Shown: in pieces, positions 9,504 to 18,427 of the stretch
Position numbering within the stretch: the stretch's first letter is position 1
Layout: each line of letters opens with the position of its first letter
Assembly (NCBI GenBank): GCA_003150615.1
Contig: QALN01000006.1
Coordinates: 124,001-188,000 of the forward strand
DNA from: Flavobacteriales bacterium
GTDB lineage: Bacteria; Bacteroidota; Bacteroidia; Flavobacteriales; UBA1820
Direction: 5' to 3'
DNA: 64,000 nucleotides
The notes under the pieces: model-generated
Told to the model about the DNA's origin: nothing
What the model saw: the letters and a program-made list of their open reading frames with translations, nothing else
Database searches by the model: none
Translations under genes and position numbers: made by a program

Positions 9504-12329
9504 ATGATACCTACACCATACGATCGTTTCATAGAGGACATAAAACCCTTTGTGGACAATAAACGCATTTTCACCGACCCTTTGCGTACTTTCGCATACG
9601 GCACGGATGCCAGTTTCTACCGTTTCGTACCTAAAGTGGTGGTGCGCGCGCTCAATGAAAAAGAAGTGCGCGATGTTATAGCCGTTGCGAACCGTTACGG
9701 CCTTCCTGTGACATTCCGCGCCGCAGGCACGAGCCTTTCCGGGCAGGCATCGACCGATTCCATACTCGTATTGGCCGGGCAAGGCTGGGAAAAGTACGAA
9801 GTGCTGGAAGAAGGCCGCGCCATACGTACTCAAACCGGTATAGTCGGTGCGCGGCTGAACCAGATACTCAAGCCTTACGGGGTAAAGATAGGCCCGGATC
9901 CGGCTTCGGTAGGTTCGGCAATGATAGGAGGCATAGTAGCCAACAACGCCAGCGGTATGAACGGTACGCGCGAAAACGCGTATCAGACGTTGCGCAGCGC
10001 ACGTATAATATTGATGGACGGCACGGTTCTTGATACCGGCTCGCACCAGTCCAGGGAAGACTTTCTCAATACGCACACGGACTTTATCGCACGCATAATA
10101 GAGATACGCGACAGGGTGCGCGCCACACCGTCGCTCTACGAGAGGATAAAGAAAAAATACAGCATCAAAAATACCACCGGAATATCCATAAATCCGTTCG
10201 TGGACTTTGATGACCCGTTCGATATCATAACCCATCTTATGGTGGGGTCGGAAGGCACGCTGGCGTTCATTTCTGAAATGACGCTCGAAACCCTGCCGTT
10301 GATACCGTATAAGGCCAGTGCTATGCTGTATTTCGGCAATATAACGGATGCGTGCCGGGCCGTGCAGAAACTCAAGCCTCTGCCTGTGGACAGTGCCGAA
10401 CTTCTCGACCGTCTGTCCCTGCGTGCCGTGGAGGACAACGACGGTATTCCGTCTTTCATAAAGGACCTGCCGGATGGGGCTACTGCCGTGTTGCTCGAAA
10501 CAAAGGCTATGACTCCGGAAGAACTCGCGGTCAACATCGAAGCTGTGAAATCGGCCGTGTCCGGATTTGAAACGCTGCATCCGATAGAATTCACCGACAA
10601 ACCGGAAGAATATTCGAAATACTGGAAAATACGTTCGGGCGTATTCCCTTCTGTGGGAGGATTGCGCCCTACCGGAACGTCGTGCCTTATCGAGGATATA
10701 GTATTTCCGTTGGATGTAATGCCTGAAGCGGTTACGGACCTGCAGAAGCTCATTGCCGACCACGGATACAAGGACGGTTGCATTTACGGACATTCGATAG
10801 AAGGCAATTTCCACTTCATAATAAATCAGAACTTCAGCGACGATGCAGAGGTTAAACGTTTCGAGGGGCTTATAGATGCCGTTGTCGACTTGGTGGTCGA
10901 TAAATACGATGCATCGCTCAAGGGCGAACACGGTACTGGCCGCAATATAGCTCCGTTCGTGCGCCGCGAGTGGGGCGACCAGGCCTATGCTGTGATGAAA
11001 GAGGTGAAAGATCTTTTCGATCCGCGCAACCTGCTCAACACCGGCGTTATTTTCAACGATGACCCCAAGTGCCATATAAAGCACTTAAAGCACCTGACCA
11101 AGACGAACGACCATGTGGATAAGTGTATCGAATGCGGTTTCTGCGAGGTCAATTGCCTCACGTGCGGATTCACCCTTTCGGCGCGCCAGCGTACCGTGAT
11201 ACAACGCGAGATAACGCGCCTGCGGGGTACGGGTGAGGATCCGGAAAGACTGCGCGAACTTGAAAATGCATACGTGTATTACGGCGAACAAACCTGCGCC
11301 AAAGATGGATTGTGCGCCATATCGTGTCCTGTGAATATAGATACCGGAAAACTCACTCAGGATCTGCGTGAGGCCCAGGCCGGCCCTACGGCTAAAAAAA
11401 TAGCACACTGGACGGCCGAGCATTTCTCCACCGTTACTTCCGGTATGCGTTTCGGTCTTAAACTCGTTGGCGGGGTACATAACATGATAGGTTCGTCGGC
11501 CATGTCAGCATTAGCAAAAGGGGCGCGCAAACTCACTTTCGGTGCGCTGCCGTTGTGGACGCCGTCCATGCCCAAAGGGATAGATGCTCCGAAGCCTATC
11601 GAGGTGAATGCTTCCAATCCCGATAAGGTTGTGTATTTCCCCAGCTGTATCAACCAGGTGATGGGTGCTGCCAAAGGCGACGCCAATCAGGAGCCTCTGC
11701 ACCAGGTGATGACACGGCTTTTGGTAAAGGCCGGCTATGAGGTGATATTTCCTAAGAATATGGGCAATCTTTGCTGCGGTACGATATGGGAGAGCAAGGG
11801 TTTCGTGAAAGATGCCGACCGTAAAACGTCCGAGCTTGAAGCGGCGCTGCTCGAAGCGTCGGAAAACGGCAAGTACCCTGTGATATGCGACCAGAGCCCG
11901 TGTTTGTACCGCATGATAAAGAAAATAAAGAGCATGAAACTGTATGAACCGGTGGAATTCATAGAAAAACACATGATGGACCGTCTTGTTTTCAACCGGG
12001 TTCCGGAAACAGTTGCCATACATGTTACGTGCTCCATGACCAAACTTGGCAAGGGGGATATTTTGCGCCGTGTGGCCGAAGCCTGTGCCGAAAAAGTGGT
12101 TATACCGGAAGAAGTGGGATGCTGCGGCTTTGCCGGGGACAGAGGTTTCACGTACCCGGAAATGAATGCGTTCGCCCTGCGTAAATTGCGAGGCGCCGTG
12201 GAAAAAAGCGGTGCTGTGGCCGGTTATTCCAATTCCCGCACGTGCGAAATAGGGCTTACTACCAATAGCGGCATACAGTATCAGTCGTTAGTGTACCTTG
12301 TGGACAGGTGTACGCGGGGAAAGCATTGA
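9504..12329 (+). CDS. FAD-linked oxidase / Fe-S oxidoreductase fusion, probable D-lactate dehydrogenase
   Basis: A 941-aa cytoplasmic or membrane-associated flavoprotein. Residues about 40-220 form a PCMH-type FAD domain (TFRAAGTSLSGQ, GGIVANNASGMNG); residues 250-490 form a FAD-oxidase C-terminal domain (YGHSIEGNFHF, GEHGTGR). Two 4Fe-4S clusters follow (CIECGFCEVNC near 540, CAKDGLCAISCP near 597), then two CCG domains (CCGTIW near 756, CCGFAGDRGF near 872). This Dld/GlpC-like fusion oxidises D-2-hydroxyacids, usually D-lactate, into the quinone pool. MurQ upstream makes D-lactate, so use of that product is a natural inference. No propeptide or signal is seen. Confidence 0.88.
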   Translation: MIPTPYDRFIEDIKPFVDNKRIFTDPLRTFAYGTDASFYRFVPKVVVRALNEKEVRDVIAVANRYGLPVTFRAAGTSLSGQASTDSILVLAGQGWEKYEVLEEGRAIRTQTGIVGARLNQILKPYGVKIGPDPASVGSAMIGGIVANNASGMNGTRENAYQTLRSARIILMDGTVLDTGSHQSREDFLNTHTDFIARIIEIRDRVRATPSLYERIKKKYSIKNTTGISINPFVDFDDPFDIITHLMVGSEGTLAFISEMTLETLPLIPYKASAMLYFGNITDACRAVQKLKPLPVDSAELLDRLSLRAVEDNDGIPSFIKDLPDGATAVLLETKAMTPEELAVNIEAVKSAVSGFETLHPIEFTDKPEEYSKYWKIRSGVFPSVGGLRPTGTSCLIEDIVFPLDVMPEAVTDLQKLIADHGYKDGCIYGHSIEGNFHFIINQNFSDDAEVKRFEGLIDAVVDLVVDKYDASLKGEHGTGRNIAPFVRREWGDQAYAVMKEVKDLFDPRNLLNTGVIFNDDPKCHIKHLKHLTKTNDHVDKCIECGFCEVNCLTCGFTLSARQRTVIQREITRLRGTGEDPERLRELENAYVYYGEQTCAKDGLCAISCPVNIDTGKLTQDLREAQAGPTAKKIAHWTAEHFSTVTSGMRFGLKLVGGVHNMIGSSAMSALAKGARKLTFGALPLWTPSMPKGIDAPKPIEVNASNPDKVVYFPSCINQVMGAAKGDANQEPLHQVMTRLLVKAGYEVIFPKNMGNLCCGTIWESKGFVKDADRKTSELEAALLEASENGKYPVICDQSPCLYRMIKKIKSMKLYEPVEFIEKHMMDRLVFNRVPETVAIHVTCSMTKLGKGDILRRVAEACAEKVVIPEEVGCCGFAGDRGFTYPEMNAFALRKLRGAVEKSGAVAGYSNSRTCEIGLTTNSGIQYQSLVYLVDRCTRGKH

Positions 12330-12349
12330 GCGACATTTATCGCAAAGTT

Positions 12350-12379
12350 AAAAAGCGCCGTAAAACGGCGCTTTTTTTA
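12350..12379 (+). terminator. Terminator after the D-lactate dehydrogenase
   Basis: AAGCGCCGT and ACGGCGCTT form a stem with a two-base loop, followed by seven T. It closes the salvage cluster. Confidence 0.85.
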
Positions 12380-12542
12380 GTATATTTTCGGCCGGTCGGC
12401 ACATTTTAGTAAATTTCGCTATATTTGATGCCTACAATAAAAATAAATGTGCCTATGACGTGAGCCTTTTTTGATGGTGAATTACGATATAAATCCGTCC
12501 GTATCGCAGGCGGAATACATAAAAGCGTTAACTTATATTCTT

Positions 12543-12687
12543 GCTTTCCGAAATCTGCAAATTTCAACACACAGCAAAGGGTAAAGTTTGAACGCTCACG
12601 TAGTTTTTTACGTGGGCTTTACTTTATCGGCTGTGTGGGTATGCAGAACCTCGGAAAGCGGATAATTGTGAAGTTCCACGTTTTTTT
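12543..12687 (+). ncRNA. Candidate structured RNA: rod of nested helices
   Basis: In the 411-bp gap after the salvage cluster five helices nest around one hairpin. GCTTTCCGA (12543) pairs with TCGGAAAGC (12651). TCTGCA (12554) pairs with TGCAGA (12642). CACACAGC (12568) pairs with GCTGTGTG (12630). GTAAAG (12581) pairs with CTTTAC (12617). GCTCACGTA (12594) pairs with TACGTGGGC (12609). A T-run at about 12681-12687 could end it. The rod with internal loops recalls 6S-type RNAs, but at about 117 nt it is short for that; a 5' leader of the next gene is the alternative. Strand is chosen from the T-run. Confidence 0.5.
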
Positions 12688-12741
12688 ATTCATATCGTAT
12701 ACAGCCGGATATAAGGACTGTCTTGCCGTCATTGAATTGTT

Positions 12742-13086
12742 ATGGAAAAAATCATATCAGGAAAAGAAAACCGGACTGAGGAAAAACAAATACATCCTGT
12801 TCCGCATGGATTGAAATACGTATTTGCAGTAGCGCGGATTGTTTCTATGATTTTATTGTTCGCTTCTTCGGTATTTTTTGTGACTGCGATTCTTTCGCCT
12901 GTGTACATACATAATAAGTTCGGTATTTTCAGTGACCTTTCGGCCGATGATTTCCTTATGTTGATGTCGGCGGGTGCTTGTGTGACAGTAGGACTTTTGG
13001 TTTGGGAGGGGATATATATAGTACGCCTTATTGTGAAAAGGTCCCTTTCGCGTTATACGCGGGATGAGGGTAATGCCGGAAAATAA
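12742..13086 (+). CDS. Small two-helix membrane protein of unknown function
   Basis: A 114-aa protein with a charged N-terminus (1-25), two hydrophobic helices (about 26-52 and 73-95) and a basic C-terminal tail (KRSLSRYTRDEGNAGK). No known domain was recognised. It is supported by an ATG, a plausible membrane topology and a bidirectional terminator right after its stop. It resembles DUF2975-like small membrane proteins only loosely. The structured RNA at 12.54 kb ends just upstream and may be its leader. Confidence 0.6.
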   Translation: MEKIISGKENRTEEKQIHPVPHGLKYVFAVARIVSMILLFASSVFFVTAILSPVYIHNKFGIFSDLSADDFLMLMSAGACVTVGLLVWEGIYIVRLIVKRSLSRYTRDEGNAGK

Positions 13087-13087
13087 A

Positions 13088-13119
13088 AAAGCCGCCTTGA
13101 AAAAGGCGGCTTTTCTTAT
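13088..13119. terminator. Bidirectional terminator between convergent genes
   Basis: AAAAGCCGCCTT and AAGGCGGCTTTT form a near-perfect stem with A/T tracts on both sides. It lies between the small membrane protein (+) and the GH9 gene (-). Confidence 0.85.
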
Positions 13120-13130
13120 GCTGGTTGTTT

Positions 13131-14927
13131 TTACATCTTTTTGCCCAATTCCTGCATGGAAGACAAATAGTACGTAAGGCTGGCGGTTCCGTCCATTGTC
13201 GGTTCGTTGGTCGAGTAATCGCCGAAATCGTCGTGGTAAACGCACCATGTAGTCTGGAAGGGCGCATAAACGTCTTCCTTGGACAGGCGTATGCCGAGCA
13301 GGTTGTTGTATATCGAAGAATATACAGGTCCGTCGACCAGCCCGCCCGGTGTTGCGGCCAGTTTTTTGCCGTTTTCACGGTACGAAGTGTGCGGGTCTTC
13401 TGGATAATCGCCCCATGAAGGCATTCCTACTATCATAGAAGTGCCCCAAGGGTTGCATCCGAACAGCCAGTCGCGCAGGGCAGCTTCCATTTCAGCGTAC
13501 TGTTTGTCTCCGGTCAGTTTTTCATAGAAGCGTGCCTGTGTTATGGCCCCGGCCGTAAGGTTGTTCGAGCACCAGATGAACGGTACTCCGTTGAAGAACG
13601 GATTGCTCTCTCCGCGGGCTTTTATACCGTCCAGGCCTTTCTTTATATAGGAAATGATAGTGTCACGGTCGGCTCCTCTGGCGTTTTGCGCCGTATAGTA
13701 GTGGCCGAGGTTGACGAACGGATACCACTGGTAGTGGCTTGCGGTATCGGCTCCCATCCATGGGGTAACGGGTTCCATTTGTGCGTATTTCATAGCATCG
13801 GCGAGATATTCTCCGCCCTGGCCGAGGTAATCGAGCTGTATGGCTGCGAGTTCCATGTCGTCGGCCCAGTTGTCTTCGGCATAGATATACGGAGATACCA
13901 CGCTGGCAGTCTGTTGCGCTCCGGGTTTGGTCAGTGCGAATTCATAGGCTTCTTTTGCCTTCTGCTGGAGATTGTCGGCGTATGCCGGGTCGAATTCACG
14001 CATTACTTGTGCGCCCAGTGCGAACGTGGAAGCGAATTTGCCTGCCGTCGAGGATACGCCGGTGGTATTGTTCATGAACTTGCCGCGTACCTGAGGTTCG
14101 CCAGTTACATGGTAAACGGGGCGCTGAGGCTCTTTGCCGCCGTATTTGGCAGGGTCGTTGGAAGGAAGACGGAAGCCTATGTGGTCGCGGTCGTCGGCAA
14201 TCTGGTTGAACATGAGGTTTTTCTCAGGATTCATCTTGAGCGCCCAGTCGAGACCCCAACGTACCTCGTCGATTATGTCGGGTATGCCGTTGGCGCCTTT
14301 CACGCCGCGTGCGTCATATTCGTCGCCGAAAGCCGACGGGTTGCTCTGGTATGCGAATAGCATCTGGAATATCGTGTTGAGCGAAGTTGTGGAGTACTGG
14401 AGGTAGTCCGTAGCATCGTGCCATCCGCCGACAACGTCCACATGCTTGCCGTCGAGTTTTTTATTGCTGGAAACTATGAATCCGTCGTCCACATGGCACG
14501 AATCCTGTATATACGGGTTCCAGCCGCAGCGCTGTTGGCGCAGGTAGTTGAGCAGGAAGTCGGCCGTGCCGTCGTAAACGTTTTTATTTATCCTGAAATA
14601 AGGCGATTTTACTCCGTTTGCTTCGATATAATACGTGCCGGGAGTTTCAAAATCGGTGAAATTCAGTCGTACGGCATTGCCGAACTGTTCCCATGTGCCG
14701 AAGTTTTCGGTAACGTCGTATTTTTTTACGGTTTTGCCCGTAGCGGAGTCTTTCAGGGCGAATTTCCTGATGTCCACCGTGTCTTTTACCAGGAATACTG
14801 CGGTCTTTTGCGATACCGGAAGGTAACCTAGCTGGTTTATGCGTATCCAGCCCGTTACCTGTTGTTCCTTACAAGCGGTGAAAAACAGGGTTGCGATAAG
14901 GGTGATTGCAAATAGTGTTTTTTTCAT
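13131..14927 (-). CDS. Glycoside hydrolase family 9 lipoprotein
   Basis: A 598-aa protein with a lipoprotein signal (LFFTAC, Cys19). An N-terminal CelD-type Ig-like domain (WIRINQLGYLPVSQKTAVF to about 115) precedes the GH9 (alpha/alpha)6 barrel. GGWHDATDY holds the catalytic base Asp pair, PEDPHTSY matches the GH9 substrate-binding loop, and DDFGDYSTNEPTMDG holds the acid Glu. GH9 enzymes include endoglucanases and exo-glucosaminidases. The two genes upstream in the operon (NodB deacetylase, NagX-like acyltransferase) point towards an amino-sugar oligomer rather than cellulose, which is an inference. Outer-membrane anchoring is expected. Confidence 0.9.
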   Translation of the reverse strand: MKKTLFAITLIATLFFTACKEQQVTGWIRINQLGYLPVSQKTAVFLVKDTVDIRKFALKDSATGKTVKKYDVTENFGTWEQFGNAVRLNFTDFETPGTYYIEANGVKSPYFRINKNVYDGTADFLLNYLRQQRCGWNPYIQDSCHVDDGFIVSSNKKLDGKHVDVVGGWHDATDYLQYSTTSLNTIFQMLFAYQSNPSAFGDEYDARGVKGANGIPDIIDEVRWGLDWALKMNPEKNLMFNQIADDRDHIGFRLPSNDPAKYGGKEPQRPVYHVTGEPQVRGKFMNNTTGVSSTAGKFASTFALGAQVMREFDPAYADNLQQKAKEAYEFALTKPGAQQTASVVSPYIYAEDNWADDMELAAIQLDYLGQGGEYLADAMKYAQMEPVTPWMGADTASHYQWYPFVNLGHYYTAQNARGADRDTIISYIKKGLDGIKARGESNPFFNGVPFIWCSNNLTAGAITQARFYEKLTGDKQYAEMEAALRDWLFGCNPWGTSMIVGMPSWGDYPEDPHTSYRENGKKLAATPGGLVDGPVYSSIYNNLLGIRLSKEDVYAPFQTTWCVYHDDFGDYSTNEPTMDGTASLTYYLSSMQELGKKM

Positions 14928-14962
14928 CGGTTTGCTGTTGAGTGATTGTTATTAATGGATTT

Positions 14963-15751
14963 TTATTTTTTGAGTTTTATCAGTTCCGTTATAGGTACGA
15001 ACTGGTATCCGCGCGATTCGAGTTCTGTTATCAGTTCGTCCAGGCGGTCGTACAATTTGTCGGTGCGTTTCGGCGATACTCCGAAGTGTACCATCAGCAT
15101 GAAGCCGTTGAGCCCGTCCTTGTGGTCGGATTCGTATTTGAGGATGCGGTCGTAGATCTTCTGGCTCGATACGTAGTTTTTTGCATCCGGGGTGGTGTAG
15201 TCGGCGTTGGAACTCGTTCCGGGGGAAAAGTTCACCAGCTGCACGCCCAGTTCGTTGGCCCATACGGCGGTCTGTGTGTTGTAATATTCGTACGGAGGGA
15301 TCATGAATGGAGCTTTCTTGAGTTTTATCCCGAAACGCGCCATTTCGGCGTAATTGTCCATGATATCCTTGTACAGTTGGACTTTGTCGACCAACAGAGA
15401 GTCGCGCTTATCCCACGGGCACCACAGCAGATGTTTGTCGGAGTGGGGCCCGAGGTAGTGTCCGTCTTTTTTCAGGCCTTTTACCACCTCGCGGCAATCT
15501 TCGTTCCGGTAAAAATTGCCGGTAAAGAAGAACGCTCCTTTTATGCCATGCTTTTTTAGCGTGTTTTTGATTGTTTCGTACCCGTCGATATACCCGTCGG
15601 ACGTAAATACGAGCGTCAGTTTCTTTTCGCTGCGGTCCGCGCGGTTTATCCCGCCGTTATCCCAACTCATTGCTTCGGCGTTCTGCACTTTGGACATTTG
15701 CCCGAAGAGCGCCAGAGGAGTCATAGCGAGTAGGAAAAGTGCTTTTCTCAT
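14963..15751 (-). CDS. Secreted polysaccharide deacetylase (NodB/CE4-like)
   Basis: A 262-aa protein with a signal peptide (to about residue 18, ALFGQ). The NodB fold shows TSDGY in place of the usual TFDDG (motif 1, one metal-binding Asp kept), HSDKH (motif 2, two His) and a PPYEYYN motif 3. The changed motif 1 may alter activity, though this variant is common in Bacteroidota relatives. It lies 35 bp upstream of the GH9 gene in one operon. The likely role is removal of N-acetyl groups from a glycan outside the cytoplasm. Confidence 0.82.
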   Translation of the reverse strand: MRKALFLLAMTPLALFGQMSKVQNAEAMSWDNGGINRADRSEKKLTLVFTSDGYIDGYETIKNTLKKHGIKGAFFFTGNFYRNEDCREVVKGLKKDGHYLGPHSDKHLLWCPWDKRDSLLVDKVQLYKDIMDNYAEMARFGIKLKKAPFMIPPYEYYNTQTAVWANELGVQLVNFSPGTSSNADYTTPDAKNYVSSQKIYDRILKYESDHKDGLNGFMLMVHFGVSPKRTDKLYDRLDELITELESRGYQFVPITELIKLKK

Positions 15752-15768
15752 TTCTTTTTACTTAAGGA

Positions 15769-16956
15769 TTAAAGTTTTATGAATATTTTCTTTATGTACA
15801 ATATGCGGGCAAGCAGCCAGAATACGATTATGTAGAACAGTGCGAACAAAAGCGAAGCGAACCGTAGGTCGTCGGTGACCAACCCGCCAAGCGGTATGAA
15901 TATCGTTTTGAACAGATACGGCTGCATGGATATCATACCGCCGTCGTAAGGCACTTTTATAAGAGCAAGAGTCTTTGCCACCAGACCTGCCATGACGAAT
16001 ATGAACAACGGGTTCATACCGAAAGTGAGCAGGGGATTGGTCCATTTGTCTTTTTTGGATACGTCTATCACGTATATGAACATACCCAACAGTACCGAAG
16101 CCCATCCGCACGAGAAAAATACGTATGAACTGGTCCACAGAGGTTTGTTTATAGGAAATGCCAGGTCCCATGCCAGTCCCGCCATTATACCTGCCGCGCC
16201 CCAGAACATCAGTTGTTGGCTGGCCAGCAGTTTATCCTGCGTTTTCCCGATGCAGCGTCCTGCCATATATCCGAATATGATGTTCACCATAGCGGGCAGT
16301 GTGGAAAGCAAGCCTTCGGGGTCGAAAGCAGTGCCGTAACCTTTATAAAGGTGCGCAGCTCCCATAACCCACAGGTCGAAACGTTGCGCAGCGTTGCCGG
16401 TAACGTCCATGAAACTTTCTCCGTTGTAAAAGGCGTGCAGTATGGCCCAATAGCCCAGCAATATCGCAGCTGCCGCAGCCAGTATGTATTTCACTTTTTT
16501 AAGGCCCAGTATCAGCAGTCCGGCAAGCCCGTAGGCCAGGCCTATGCGCTGGAGAACTCCCATTATACGTATCGTTTCGAGGTTTTTCATGGCCGGAAAC
16601 GAAAATTCCATGCCCAGGAATTCGTGCGGGGCCATTTCTATCGGGAAGCTGAAAAACGGATACCACGTCAGTAGGAAACCCACTGCGAATATTTTAAACG
16701 CACGTGTCACCACTTTTGTGCCCAGCCCTCCTGAAAAACGGTGTCCTCCTTTGTCAAACACGAACCACATCGATGCCCCGACTATGAACATGAAAAACGG
16801 GAATACCAGATCGGTAGGCGTACATCCGCTCCATGCCGCGTGTTTGAGCGGAGGGTATATGGCTCCCCATGTGCCTGGATTGTTTACAGTAATCATTGTC
16901 GCAACCGTCAGTCCGCGCAGTACGTCAATGGATTTTATGCGTTCTTTTCTCTCCAT
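15769..16956 (-). CDS. DUF5009 / NagX-like heparan-alpha-glucosaminide N-acetyltransferase family membrane protein
   Basis: A 395-aa polytopic membrane protein, about ten helices. The N-terminus RIKSIDVLRGLTVATMITVNN and the signature HAAWSGCTPTDLVFPFFMF are those of the acyltransferase 3-like DUF5009 group that includes NagX and human HGSNAT. The His in the HAAW motif corresponds to the acetyl-accepting His of HGSNAT. The upstream frame opens at 17025, but ATG 16956 (MERKERIKSID) fits the family start. It heads an operon with the deacetylase (17-bp gap) and GH9 gene; transfer of acetyl to glucosamine ends, or sugar transport, is possible. Confidence 0.85.
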   Translation of the reverse strand: MERKERIKSIDVLRGLTVATMITVNNPGTWGAIYPPLKHAAWSGCTPTDLVFPFFMFIVGASMWFVFDKGGHRFSGGLGTKVVTRAFKIFAVGFLLTWYPFFSFPIEMAPHEFLGMEFSFPAMKNLETIRIMGVLQRIGLAYGLAGLLILGLKKVKYILAAAAAILLGYWAILHAFYNGESFMDVTGNAAQRFDLWVMGAAHLYKGYGTAFDPEGLLSTLPAMVNIIFGYMAGRCIGKTQDKLLASQQLMFWGAAGIMAGLAWDLAFPINKPLWTSSYVFFSCGWASVLLGMFIYVIDVSKKDKWTNPLLTFGMNPLFIFVMAGLVAKTLALIKVPYDGGMISMQPYLFKTIFIPLGGLVTDDLRFASLLFALFYIIVFWLLARILYIKKIFIKL

Positions 16957-17021
16957 CGCATTTTCTTTTAAGAATTCTTTATGTAATCCCGTAAACTTGG
17001 TGTTGTCTTTACACCGAAAAA

Positions 17022-17032
17022 GCAAATTTAAG
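17022..17032 (-). promoter_or_regulatory. Probable -7 box of the DUF5009-deacetylase-GH9 operon
   Basis: The minus strand reads TAAATTTG here, an exact TAnnTTTG match, about 65 bp upstream of the first ATG of the operon. Confidence 0.5.
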
Positions 17033-17267
17033 TCTTTTTTCCGTAAAAATATTCACTTGGCCTTATTTATATATCGTTATCGGGATAAAGGCCCGGATGC
17101 TGGCGCATCGGCTCGGTTATCAGTGTATTATGATTGCATTAATGATAAAAAAACGGGGAGAGTACCGGAAAAAAACGTAAATTTGAACACTCTTGCGGAG
17201 CGTACGTACACCTTGAAGGCCGTGTGTTGGTATGAGCGGATGGTGCGCGTTATAAAATATTTATGAT

Positions 17268-17984
17268 ATGAACAAACTTATGATACTTACCGGGGAACCC
17301 TTGACCAGAAGCATATTGGCGAATTTTTTCGACGGTATTTCCGATTTTTGTGTGGAAGGCAGTTTCGAGGATGTTCCGGGCCTGCTTTCCGCCGTGCAAA
17401 ATTCGCAGGTGGATGTGTTGTTTGCAGATGCGGAATACGCTATGCAGGGCAATTTCCTTCCGTTGATCAATCCCTACGGGGCGAAACGTCCATTGATCGT
17501 ATTGCTGGCGCGTGACGGCCAGGCCGCAGCAAAAAGCTACGAGATGCAGAATGTGATAGATTACGTGATAAAACCGTCCACTCCGGAGAGGCTTTTCCTT
17601 TCCCTTCAGAAAATACGCATGCAGCTTTCGCTGATAAACTCCTATGAGGCAGTGGGCGCTCCACATTCCCCCCGCAGGGACTATGTATTTATAAAGGTGA
17701 ACAAAAAGATGGTAAAATTGTCCCTGGATGAGATATTATATGTCGAAAGTGTCAAGGACTACATAAAAATAGTCACGGAAAAGAAAAGTTTTCTTGTATA
17801 TAATACGCTGACAAATTTTACCGCCTCGCTGCCTGAGGGACGATTTGCCAGGATACACCGCTCTTACACCGTTTCCGTCGATAAAATAGACGCCATAGAA
17901 GGAAATACGGTTGAGATTATGACCACACGCCTGCCTTTTTCCCGTAAATACATAGCGGAGAACCAGCTAAAGGTTTTTAAATAA
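17268..17984 (+). CDS. LytTR-family response regulator with a degenerate receiver domain
   Basis: A 238-aa protein. Residues 1-120 have a receiver-like fold; FADAEY carries the phosphoacceptor-position Asp and VIKPSTPERL the Lys, but the acidic pocket near the N-terminus (usually DD after the first strand) is replaced by TGEP, so classical phosphorylation is doubtful. Residues about 138-238 are a LytTR DNA-binding domain (YVFIKVNKKMVKLSLDEILYVES, FARIHRSYTVS, LPFSRKY). No histidine kinase is adjacent. It lies upstream of the phosphoesterase-SUS operon and may control it. Confidence 0.85.
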   Translation: MNKLMILTGEPLTRSILANFFDGISDFCVEGSFEDVPGLLSAVQNSQVDVLFADAEYAMQGNFLPLINPYGAKRPLIVLLARDGQAAAKSYEMQNVIDYVIKPSTPERLFLSLQKIRMQLSLINSYEAVGAPHSPRRDYVFIKVNKKMVKLSLDEILYVESVKDYIKIVTEKKSFLVYNTLTNFTASLPEGRFARIHRSYTVSVDKIDAIEGNTVEIMTTRLPFSRKYIAENQLKVFK

Positions 17985-18427
17985 AATTTTAACATGCCTG
18001 TATATTTACGAAGCGGCTTTGTTTTTAACAAAAAACAGAGCAAATCCGTTTGTTTGTAAAAAATAAACAATACTTATTCTTTTGTACGCGGCTGATAAAT
18101 AGTTTATTGTGTGTGGAGGTTGTTTTGTGATAGCAAAATTTTTACAGTGTATTAAAGTTTTAAAACCCCTTCTCTGGGCTGTTTTAATAATGTATTCACT
18201 AATTGTTTATCGGATGCTTTAACTGTTATTAATGGGTTAATAGTTGTTTTTTAAATGTTAAAACATGTTTTTGGTCTAAAAAATAGCTAAAGAATTAAAA
18301 CCAGGAGGCCATTATGGTGTATTAATTACATTTTAAGGTGTATCTTTGCTCAAAATGAGTTGTCGGATGCTATTATAGTTAAAACACAGACTGTAGCTGA
18401 AGTATTCATTAACATAAGTGTAACATA
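17985..18427. promoter_or_regulatory. AT-rich intergenic region with the phosphoesterase-SUS promoter
   Basis: This 443-bp gap is strongly AT-rich with many TTAAT/GTTAAAA short repeats. TATCTTTG at 18342-18349 matches the -7 box and would give a leader of about 70 nt before the ATG at 18428. A weak stem (GCTTTGTTTTT / AAAAACAGAGC, 18012-18037) follows the LytTR gene. The repeated TAACTGTTA- and TAGTTG-like words at 18220-18265 are candidate LytTR sites, but the match is loose. No gene was found. Confidence 0.45.

Noticed and set aside
12543..12659. Firm call as 6S RNA
   Set aside because: The rod fits in general shape but is short, and I cannot check conserved 6S bubble positions; kept as an unnamed RNA candidate.
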